Shown: in pieces, positions 26,247 through 33,387 of the stretch
Numbering within the stretch: the stretch's first letter is position 1
How the letters are laid out: each line of letters opens with the position of its first letter
Origin: MPNP01 sp965116235
GTDB taxonomy: Bacteria > Pseudomonadota > Alphaproteobacteria > Rhodobacterales > Rhodobacteraceae
NCBI GenBank assembly: GCA_965116235.1
Contig: OZ220496.1
Coordinates: 2,666,001 to 2,730,000, forward strand
DNA length: 64,000 bases
Reading direction: 5' to 3'
The notes under the pieces: generated by a model
Databases searched by the model: none
Told to the model about the DNA's origin: nothing
The model's input: only the letters and a program-made list of their open reading frames with translations
Program-made: the position numbers and the translations under genes

Positions 26247-28328
26247 TCAATGACTTGGCTCTAGGCCGGTCAACTCCCTTCGGAAGGGCACATAGTCCCC
26301 CTTTTGTTCAGGAGCATCCATTTCTTCGGCAAATCGGCGTCCGGCGTAAACGGCATGAGCGATTGTCGCCGGAGCTTCTGCATCACCAAACCGTTGGACT
26401 CGGTCAATGCCGTTATCGGACCACTCATGCTCTATGAGTACAAGTTGCTGGTAGAGTTCGTCATTCGGAACCCTTGAAGTTACGAGCAGTACGGAATCGG
26501 CCTTGAAGACGCGAGCTTTTTGCGTGTAGCAGCAGTGCGCCGTGCATTCCCCCGGGCATATCTGGTCAAGAACCTGTCCCGTGTGAATCTGGACGCCAAT
26601 CTCCAACAGCCGCTGTTGAATGCGGAATTGTTCCATGGTGTTGACGGTCCACGCGGCCACCTCGCTGGCGCAGGTAAGATAGATGACCCGATATCCCTTC
26701 TTGACCAGAAGTTCAGCGAGAACATTTCCCATGTAATAGTGATCGTCGTCCCACACCAAGACACTTGTTCCGTCGGGCACGGTTCCAGCCATCAGATCGT
26801 CAGGTGTATAAATCTTGCAATCCGGGCCGCTTGCCAGCGGAACCTTCCGGTTGAACCCCAGCCCATCCCGGCGCCAAATGGAACCAGTGCAGATTCCAAT
26901 TCGGGGCATGCGGAACTCAAACAAGTGATCGGCTGTGAGACTGGACTCCCTGTATATCTCGACGTTGGTCAGCTTATTGAGCTGTTCCAGACGGTAGTCC
27001 CTGACTCGTGCCCAAGCGGCAAGCCCCGGCAGCTGGCTTTCTCGGGTTACCCGTCCTCCCAATTCCCGATTGGCGTCAGCCAATATGACTTCATATCCTC
27101 GTTTGCCCAAAGCCTGTGCAGCTTCCAGTCCGGCTGGGCCAGCACCAATCAGCAGGATCGGTTTGTCCGAGCCCTTGGGCTTGAAATATTCCGGGTGCCA
27201 GCCCTTTCGCCATTCCTCACCCATGCTGGGATTCTGCGTACACCGAATCGGCGACATGGTAAAGTCACCGGAAACACAGATGTTGCACCCAATGCACTCA
27301 CGGATATCCTCCATGCGCCCTTCCCTGATCTTGTTAGGCAAAAACGGGTCAGCAATCGAAGGGCGGGCACATCCGATCAAATCCAGTTCACCCGACCGGA
27401 CCAGAGCCACCATGCGGTCGGGTGTCGTGTATCGACCAACCCCCAGAACCGGTTTTGTCGTGAGTGCCTTGAAGCCTTTTCGAAACTCGTCTTGAAAGCC
27501 CTCGGCACTGAAGCGTGACGTCTGGCTGTCATTCTCCCACCCCGCCAGGCAGAAATCCCAGAGATCCGGCAATTCGGCCAGTTCGCCGATTATGTCCTGC
27601 GCCTCGTTGGCATCAATTCCCTCGGGTCCCATGAGCTCATTGACCGAAAGTCGACATGGAACAGCACACGTGTCTCCCACGGCCTCAACGGTGTCCATAA
27701 TCACTTCCTTGAGAATCCGCACTCTATTCTGCAACGAGCCGCCATATTCGTCGCTACGGTGGTTGTAGCGCTTGCAAAGAAAGTGGTGAAAGAACCCAAG
27801 GCCGTGTCCAGCGTAAACATAAATGAGATCATACCCAACTTTCTGACCTCGAACGGCGGCGTTCTTGTGCCAACGGCGAAGGTTGCGAATGTCGGCCTTG
27901 TCCATGGTCCGGGCCGAGACTGGATCATACGTGAACGTCTCAACCGGCATGCCAGTCGGTGCCAACGGAACTTCGCGGCCATAAAAATTGGAACCGTTCA
28001 ATCCGTTGTAAGCCAGTTCCAAACCGGCCAAGGCCCCATTCTCATGAATCTTTTCAGCGATGAGCTCCAGCATGGGAAGATCACGATCATCCCAAATGCG
28101 AAGCTCAATGAACGGCGTGATGTCCGACGTGTAATGGATTTCAACCTGCTCGGTACAGACCGTCCCCCAACCGCCTTCAGCCTTGATTCCGCGCAGCCAC
28201 GCATTGGCTGAGGGATCACGGTATCCAAGACCCGTGCAATGCGGAACCTGAAAGAAGCGATTTGGTGCTGTTACCGGCCCAATCTTTACCGGTTCGAACA
28301 ATATGTCATAGGCCGAATCCTTCGCCAT
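26247..28328 (-). CDS. 6-S-cysteinyl-FMN, 4Fe-4S amine dehydrogenase (trimethylamine/histamine dehydrogenase family)
   Basis: 693 residues, collinear with trimethylamine dehydrogenase. These enzymes oxidatively deaminate amines and pass electrons to an electron-transfer flavoprotein. The FMN-linking cysteine is Cys31 in QVPHC. Tyr172 and His175 (YVYAGH) and Asp267 match the catalytic set. The 4Fe-4S ligands are Cys345, Cys348, Cys351 and Cys363. The C-terminal half has the ADP/FAD-like motif ILLIGAGPAGLEAAQ near residue 391. The amine bowl differs from trimethylamine dehydrogenase: Tyr60 is Gln61 here, Trp264 is kept and Trp355 is Asp355. That combination is what I recall for histamine dehydrogenase, so a primary or di-amine substrate is likelier. 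It is the last gene of the polyamine-importer operon. Confidence 0.9.
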   Translation of the reverse strand: MAKDSAYDILFEPVKIGPVTAPNRFFQVPHCTGLGYRDPSANAWLRGIKAEGGWGTVCTEQVEIHYTSDITPFIELRIWDDRDLPMLELIAEKIHENGALAGLELAYNGLNGSNFYGREVPLAPTGMPVETFTYDPVSARTMDKADIRNLRRWHKNAAVRGQKVGYDLIYVYAGHGLGFFHHFLCKRYNHRSDEYGGSLQNRVRILKEVIMDTVEAVGDTCAVPCRLSVNELMGPEGIDANEAQDIIGELAELPDLWDFCLAGWENDSQTSRFSAEGFQDEFRKGFKALTTKPVLGVGRYTTPDRMVALVRSGELDLIGCARPSIADPFLPNKIREGRMEDIRECIGCNICVSGDFTMSPIRCTQNPSMGEEWRKGWHPEYFKPKGSDKPILLIGAGPAGLEAAQALGKRGYEVILADANRELGGRVTRESQLPGLAAWARVRDYRLEQLNKLTNVEIYRESSLTADHLFEFRMPRIGICTGSIWRRDGLGFNRKVPLASGPDCKIYTPDDLMAGTVPDGTSVLVWDDDHYYMGNVLAELLVKKGYRVIYLTCASEVAAWTVNTMEQFRIQQRLLEIGVQIHTGQVLDQICPGECTAHCCYTQKARVFKADSVLLVTSRVPNDELYQQLVLIEHEWSDNGIDRVQRFGDAEAPATIAHAVYAGRRFAEEMDAPEQKGDYVPFRRELTGLEPSH

Positions 28329-28378
28329 GCCGTCTCCGAGCGACAGACCAAAGGCCTGATTGTCGCAAGATCAAAGCC

Positions 28379-29410
28379 TTACTGCTTTACCCGGGTCCAG
28401 ATTTCATTGAAGATAACCTGCTGTTCTGCCGCACACGACTGAACGAAGGTGCCCGCAGGCGCATCGGCCGGCGGAACTGATTCAGGCTGTGACTTCAGGA
28501 CCGGATCCAAAAATTCGTCGACACCCGCTACGCCAGCGCTATATTGCGCGAAATTTGTCACGGCCGCTGCATTCTCCGGTTCCAGCAGGAAATCCATAAA
28601 CTTGAGAGCATTTTCCCGGTTTGGGGCATCTTTCAGCAGTACCACATTGTCCATCCAAACGATGATCCCTTCTCGCGGGTATGAATACTCGATGTTGGCT
28701 CCCTCTGCTCGGGCCTTGGCCGAGAAACCATTCCAGATCATGCCCGCCGAAGCGTCACCGGACACCAGAACATCTTTGGCTCCATCCGAGTTGAACGAGG
28801 CCCAGTGCTCCTTGGCACTTCGAAGCAGGTCATCCAGAGCTTTCAGCTGAGCGCGGTCCTCGGTGCATTGTGGAATGCCCAAGTGCAAACTCGCCAAGGC
28901 GATCACCTCACCCTGCGAGTCCAGAACATTGATTTTACCCTTGAGTTCATCGGGAGGATCAAAGATGATGTCGGTCGTTCTGATATCACCCTGATAATCG
29001 TCGCGATTGACACTGAAACTGGTTGACCCCCATTGGTAAGGAATTGAATGCTGTCGTCCGGGATCAAATGAAACATCTGCCCATTGCGGCAAAATGTTGT
29101 CCATGTTGGCGAGTTCGCCCGGCCCTATCGTGTCCAGAAGCCCCTCTTCAATCATGATGGCCACCATGTAGTCGCCGGGAACGGCCACATCATAGGAGCC
29201 GAGCTTGCCAGCCTTCAAATTGGCGAGCAAAGTTTCGTTAGAATCGTATGTGTCCATGGTGACTTCAATTCCTGTCTCACGCTCAAACTTGTCCAGAAGT
29301 TCCTGGGGGATGTACTCAAACCAGTGGTATACCGACAGGTTGCCTTGGGCGGCAATGGTGCCTGTCCCCAAGACAAAAATCGACAGGGCGTATGAAAGTA
29401 GTTTCTTCAC
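28379..29410 (-). CDS. Polyamine-type ABC transporter substrate-binding protein (PotD/PotF-like)
   Basis: 343-residue periplasmic protein. The signal peptide is LLSYALSIFVLGTGTIAAQG, with cleavage near residue 21. The mature protein opens NLSVYHWFEYIPQELLDKFE, the PotD/PotF beginning. The segments YDVAVPGDYMV, VPYQWGSTSFSVN-type IPYQWGSTSFSVN and MDNVVLLKDAPNRENALKFM are typical of the family. The operon order is ATPase, permease, permease, binding protein, amine dehydrogenase, so its ligand is probably the amine that the last enzyme oxidises or a precursor of it. Putrescine and spermidine are the family's known ligands; histamine or another diamine is possible. Confidence 0.92.
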   Translation of the reverse strand: MKKLLSYALSIFVLGTGTIAAQGNLSVYHWFEYIPQELLDKFERETGIEVTMDTYDSNETLLANLKAGKLGSYDVAVPGDYMVAIMIEEGLLDTIGPGELANMDNILPQWADVSFDPGRQHSIPYQWGSTSFSVNRDDYQGDIRTTDIIFDPPDELKGKINVLDSQGEVIALASLHLGIPQCTEDRAQLKALDDLLRSAKEHWASFNSDGAKDVLVSGDASAGMIWNGFSAKARAEGANIEYSYPREGIIVWMDNVVLLKDAPNRENALKFMDFLLEPENAAAVTNFAQYSAGVAGVDEFLDPVLKSQPESVPPADAPAGTFVQSCAAEQQVIFNEIWTRVKQ

Positions 29411-29429
29411 TTTGCTTTCCTTTCTACAT

Positions 29430-30245
29430 TCAAGGTGTTTTCCTGTTTCGCAAATCTGATCGACTCAGATAATACGAGATTGTAACCAACACCGTTGAAA
29501 CCATCAGCATGACTGTTGACAAAGCCATGATGTTAGGTTTGATTCCCTGCTTGATAGCACCAAATATGGCCGTTGGCAACGTCTCAACCCCGGCACCCTT
29601 GACAAAACTGGTAATGATGTAGTCGTCCAACGAAATGATGAAGGCCAGCAAAAAGCCCGAAATGATGCCGGGATACATCAGTGGAATCAAAATTTTGCTA
29701 AAAATTTGCTGTCGATTCGCATAGAGATCCAGCGCCGCCTCTTCGTAAACTCTTTCAATGGACTGCATCCGTGCTCCTATCGGGAGGTAAGCAAAAGGGA
29801 TGCAAAAAACGATGTGCGCCAACAGAATGGAAGTGTAGCCCAACCTGAATGCAACAAACGTGAAAAAGATCAGGGTGGCAACGGCGGTCACGATTTCGGG
29901 CACCATTATGGGCATGCTCAACAAGGCAATATTGAGACTCTTTCCCCGAAATCTTGATGTTCGGACGATCCCGACGGCCGCCAGAAAGGCGACGGCCGTG
30001 GCAACCGTGGCCGCAATCAAGGCAATGGTCAGAGAGTTCCACGCCGCCAACTTGAACTTTTCGGATTCGAGACCAAAGAAGACCTCTTCATACCATTTGA
30101 AACTGAAACCGCCCCATGCGGTGATTGAAAGCGAAGCATTGAAACTGTACACCATGACCACGATCAGGGGCGCATACAGGATGACGAGGCAGACGATGGC
30201 CATCGCCGGAAAACCTGGATAGGACTTGACGGACCGGTATGCCAT
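29430..30245 (-). CDS. Polyamine-type ABC transporter permease (PotC/PotI-like)
   Basis: 271-residue inner-membrane permease with about six helices. The start ATG follows directly on the previous gene's stop. Family marks are PLIVVMVYSFNASLSITAWG after the first helix and GFSFKWYEEVFF. The EAA loop is EEAALDLYANRQQIFSKILI near residues 170-190. The late SLDDYIITSFVKGAGVETLP is very characteristic of PotC/PotI. It pairs with the PotB/PotH-like permease upstream and the ATPase at 31161-32243. Confidence 0.93.
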   Translation of the reverse strand: MAYRSVKSYPGFPAMAIVCLVILYAPLIVVMVYSFNASLSITAWGGFSFKWYEEVFFGLESEKFKLAAWNSLTIALIAATVATAVAFLAAVGIVRTSRFRGKSLNIALLSMPIMVPEIVTAVATLIFFTFVAFRLGYTSILLAHIVFCIPFAYLPIGARMQSIERVYEEAALDLYANRQQIFSKILIPLMYPGIISGFLLAFIISLDDYIITSFVKGAGVETLPTAIFGAIKQGIKPNIMALSTVMLMVSTVLVTISYYLSRSDLRNRKTP

Positions 30246-31157
30246 TCAGTGATAGACTCCCCGCTCCGCCTTGCGAGCGTAAACAATCAGCGCCATGAGG
30301 ACCATGGTCAGCAAAATCATGGCGGTGGCAGCACCAAACGGCCAATTGCCTGCATTCCCCTTGAACTGTTCCTCAATCAGGGAACCAATCAGGAAGTTTT
30401 TGGCCCCACCCAGCAAATCGGGGGCCAAAAATGCCCCCAAGCTTGGAACAAACACCAGAATGCAGCCCGCAGCAATGCCCGGCGCAACCAAGGGAATGAC
30501 AATCTTCGCCAACGTGCTCCAGCGATTGGCATACAGATCCGCCGCAGCCTCAGCGAAGGTAAAGTTGAAGCGTTCGACGGAGGCATATATGGGCAGAACC
30601 ATAAAGGGGAGATACGAATAAAACAAACCCAATTGGACGGCAATATTGGTGTTGATGATCCTCAGGGGGTCATCGATCAGGCCCAGGGCCAGCAGGAATT
30701 CATTGATCGGTCCCGTATCCCGGATAAGAAATTTCAGCGAAACTGTTCGAATAAGCAGATTGACCCAGTACGGAATAGTGATCAGGAAAATCCACAAGGT
30801 TCTTGAGCTGGGATCACGGGTTGCAATGAAAAAGGCCGTGGGGAAACCGATCACCAGGCAGAACAGCGTCGCCAGTGTTGCCTGGATCAGCGAACGCAGA
30901 AAAATGCTGATGTACGTTTTTTGCAGTTTTGGCGGTTCATCGCCAAAAAGCCCTCGATCGAACAAGAACTGATCGTACGCGGCCAGACTGAACTCCCAGA
31001 TGACCCCGCCCCGAAACTCCTGAGTCATGAAGGAAATGACCAGCATCAGGCTGATGGGGATGAGCAGGAAAATAACGATGATGGTCCATGATGGCAGCAG
31101 AAACCAGATTCTGAGCGAATCAAATGCTCGTCTTGACAAACTTCGGATTTCGGTCAC
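30246..31157 (-). CDS. Polyamine-type ABC transporter permease (PotB/PotH-like)
   Basis: 303-residue inner-membrane permease. The first helix (LLPSWTIIVIFLLIPISLML) follows a short cytoplasmic arm. The PotB/PotH-like pattern continues with IPYWVNLLIRTVSLKFLI, a loop with GPINEFLLALGLI, and the EAA loop EAAADLYANRWSTLAKIVIP near residues 210-230. The C-terminal part has VFVPSLGAFLAPDLLGGAK, typical of PotH. It lies three bases behind the ATPase gene and abuts the second permease, so the four transporter genes are clearly cotranscribed. Confidence 0.93.
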   Translation of the reverse strand: MTEIRSLSRRAFDSLRIWFLLPSWTIIVIFLLIPISLMLVISFMTQEFRGGVIWEFSLAAYDQFLFDRGLFGDEPPKLQKTYISIFLRSLIQATLATLFCLVIGFPTAFFIATRDPSSRTLWIFLITIPYWVNLLIRTVSLKFLIRDTGPINEFLLALGLIDDPLRIINTNIAVQLGLFYSYLPFMVLPIYASVERFNFTFAEAAADLYANRWSTLAKIVIPLVAPGIAAGCILVFVPSLGAFLAPDLLGGAKNFLIGSLIEEQFKGNAGNWPFGAATAMILLTMVLMALIVYARKAERGVYH

Positions 31158-31160
31158 TCT

Positions 31161-32243
31161 TCAGTCTCTGAGGATCTGGGTGGCGCTTTCGGAAACCTTC
31201 AGACTCACTTCGGTTCCAGGTTCGTAAGGCCTATCGGCTTGATAACCGTTCGGTATTCGCACCGATATTTCCTGACGGTCAAAAATTTCTACGGTGTATT
31301 GGGTGTCTGTTCCCAAATACATGGCTTCGACAATTGTTCCCCGAAAGTCGCTAGACGGATCACCGCACGGTACAATGTGCAACTTTTCTGGTCGGATGAG
31401 AGCGCAGACCTTCTGCCCCTGACAAACCCCGTTCACGTTGTCTTCTGACATGAGCAGGGCATCTCCCACTCGGCACATGACACCGCGGTCCGTTATCTCG
31501 ACCACTTCGGCTTTGAGCAGGTTGGTTTCTCCAATGAAGTTGGCCACAATTCGATTGATCGGCTTCTCGTAGATCTCGACCGCCGGACCGACCTGCTGAA
31601 CAATGCCTTCTGACATGACGGCAATCCGGTCCGACATGGCCAGAGCCTCCTCCTGATCATGGGTCACAAACAGGAAAGTGATGCCGGTCTCCTTCTGCAG
31701 CCGTTTCAATTCACCCCGCATGGTCTGTCGAAGCTTGAGATCCAAGGCCGACAGGGGTTCGTCCAGCAACAGGACTTTGGGTTTGGGAGCTATCGCCCGC
31801 ACCAGTGCGGCCCGTTGCTGCTGTCCCCCGGAGAGCTGGTTCGGCGTGCGATCTGCAAATTGCCCTAAGCGCACCAAATCCAGCATTTGGGCAGTGGTCG
31901 CTTGAATTTCATCCTTCGAAAATCCTCTCATTTTCAGGCCGAAGGCAACATTCTCGAATACCGTCATATGGGGAAACAGAGCATAGTTTTGAAAAACTGT
32001 GTTGACTGGCCGCTGATTAGGCGGGAGATGAAGAAATCTTTCGCCAAAGAGCAGAGCTGTACCGGAGGTGACGCTTTCAAATCCCGCCAGTATCCTCAAC
32101 AGGGTCGTTTTGCCACAACCGGAGGGGCCAAGCAACGTGAAAAATTCATTGTCCAGGATTTTCAGATTGGCATTCTTGATGGCCACAAAGTCGCCAAATT
32201 TCTTGACAACATTGTGAAATTCGATGGCCACCAAGTTCGTCAT
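31161..32243 (-). CDS. Polyamine-type ABC transporter ATP-binding protein (PotA/PotG-like)
   Basis: 360-residue ATPase heading the operon. Walker A is GPSGCGKTT (near residue 40), the Q-loop region is VFQNYALFPHMTVFENVAFG, the signature is LSGGQQQRAALVRA, and Walker B is KVLLLDEPLSALD. The switch histidine is in FLFVTHDQEEA. A C-terminal TOBE domain (RPEKLHIVPCG, about residue 277 on) is typical of PotA/PotG. A 19-base palindrome at 32271-32289 lies 28 bases ahead of its start and may be an operator for the whole unit. Confidence 0.93.
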   Translation of the reverse strand: MTNLVAIEFHNVVKKFGDFVAIKNANLKILDNEFFTLLGPSGCGKTTLLRILAGFESVTSGTALLFGERFLHLPPNQRPVNTVFQNYALFPHMTVFENVAFGLKMRGFSKDEIQATTAQMLDLVRLGQFADRTPNQLSGGQQQRAALVRAIAPKPKVLLLDEPLSALDLKLRQTMRGELKRLQKETGITFLFVTHDQEEALAMSDRIAVMSEGIVQQVGPAVEIYEKPINRIVANFIGETNLLKAEVVEITDRGVMCRVGDALLMSEDNVNGVCQGQKVCALIRPEKLHIVPCGDPSSDFRGTIVEAMYLGTDTQYTVEIFDRQEISVRIPNGYQADRPYEPGTEVSLKVSESATQILRD

Positions 32244-32270
32244 GTCCTCCTGCTTCCCTCCTCGGAGACA

Positions 32271-32289
32271 ATACCCAATTCTTGGGTAT
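32271..32289. promoter_or_regulatory. Inverted repeat upstream of the polyamine-importer operon
   Basis: The eight-base arms ATACCCAA and TTGGGTAT flank a three-base centre, 28 bases upstream of the operon's first ATG (32243, reverse strand). Position and symmetry fit an operator for a dimeric repressor or activator acting on the amine uptake/oxidation operon. No regulator gene is adjacent. The function is inferred. Confidence 0.5.
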
Positions 32290-32426
32290 CAGTCGTGAGC
32301 GCATTGAAATCCATCACCCGAAAAACCTGTGAGCGACCACATGCGGTGATTTCTTTCCAAGCCGAGGTTCGCATGTCCATAAAGAGCCGGAGCGATCAGT
32401 ACGAGTCGTCGTGTTCCAACGCTCCG

Positions 32427-32445
32427 TTGCTCGACAGTCGAGCAA
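32427..32445. repeat. 19-base inverted repeat between DUF1223 gene and polyamine operon
   Basis: Nine-base arms TTGCTCGAC and GTCGAGCAA are separated by one base. It lies about 80 bases downstream of the DUF1223 gene's stop on the reverse strand. No T-run follows in either direction, so intrinsic termination is unlikely; a protein-binding site or mRNA-end hairpin is possible. Confidence 0.4.
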
Positions 32446-32524
32446 CAGAACCGAAAACCGATTAAATTAAAACCGGCGACTTTTCAATGCACCTTGGCCC
32501 GTTTCCAAGGCTTGCGGTTCGAAC

Positions 32525-33301
32525 TTACTGCCCCATAAGGCTGTTGCAGTGAGCGTAGAACGCCTTGGTAATGCTTGACGGATACTCGCGAATTGTCGTT
32601 TGAAATATTAGAGCCAGGCCTCGATTGGATTCACAAAGAGGTGTGTTTCCGGCGCCAAGCTTGAGACCTCTATTTTCAATTATTTCGTGATAGGCAAACT
32701 CGCCCAGAGAGATGACAATGTGCGAATTGTGCAATGTATCCCCTATGTTTTCTCCGGCTCTCACTTTGGTTTCATGAATGCGCGGGTCGTAAATGACATA
32801 CAAGATTTTGTGCTTGTCATAGAATTCCGGCTCACTGACCTGAATGAAGACACTGGACTCTTCAGGGTTATAACTTATTTCAGGTACGCTGCTAGTATCC
32901 AGGTTTGACCGTGCCCAGTTGATGGCGCCGTAAACCTTCTTTCCATCGCTTCCGACCAGGAAAATGGAGCCGTTCACAACAATTTGAGGGGTATAAATCT
33001 TGCGCGAATTGATTCCCTTGGCGTATTCGATCTGGCGGTCGGTAAAGGCCTTGTCACTGAAAACGTCTTGCCAGCCGAGATGGTTCCAGTAATCAACGTG
33101 GAACGCCAGCGGAAGAATGGTTTCGTCCGCCGCCAGCCTGATGAGCAATTCGTCCGCCGGGGGGCATGAATCACAGCCTTGGGATGTGAACAGCTCGACA
33201 GGAATGGCCGCCTTCCACTCGGCTTGCCCTCTCAAGGGCGCGGACAAAATCACGATGAACAGGATTACGGCCCGCGAGAAGCTGATACCCATCATTTTCA
33301 T
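32525..33301 (-). CDS. DUF1223 domain-containing secreted protein (thioredoxin-like)
   Basis: About 258 residues from the ATG at 33301; another methionine four codons earlier is possible. A signal peptide (FSRAVILFIVILSAPLRGQA) is followed at once by VELFTSQGCDSCPPADELL. That CxxC-like motif and AFHVDYWNHLGWQDVFSD are hallmarks of DUF1223. SRKIYTPQIVVNGSIFLVGS follows. The family is predicted to be periplasmic and thioredoxin-like, with no established reaction. It lies downstream of acnA on the same strand, 86 bases away, and could be cotranscribed with it. Confidence 0.88.
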   Translation of the reverse strand: MKMMGISFSRAVILFIVILSAPLRGQAEWKAAIPVELFTSQGCDSCPPADELLIRLAADETILPLAFHVDYWNHLGWQDVFSDKAFTDRQIEYAKGINSRKIYTPQIVVNGSIFLVGSDGKKVYGAINWARSNLDTSSVPEISYNPEESSVFIQVSEPEFYDKHKILYVIYDPRIHETKVRAGENIGDTLHNSHIVISLGEFAYHEIIENRGLKLGAGNTPLCESNRGLALIFQTTIREYPSSITKAFYAHCNSLMGQ

Positions 33302-33387
33302 ACCGTATCCCAATCAAAACTGTCGTGCTTATGACGCTATGCAGCTCCCGCTTCGATTCAAATCAATTTTTTGACAACATGCAAGCG

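Noticed and set aside
26247..28328. 2,4-dienoyl-CoA reductase as the function of the flavin/iron-sulfur protein
   Set aside because: The cysteine for 6-S-cysteinyl FMN and the QVPHC context, plus the amine-site Trp264 and Asp267, fit the amine dehydrogenase branch instead.
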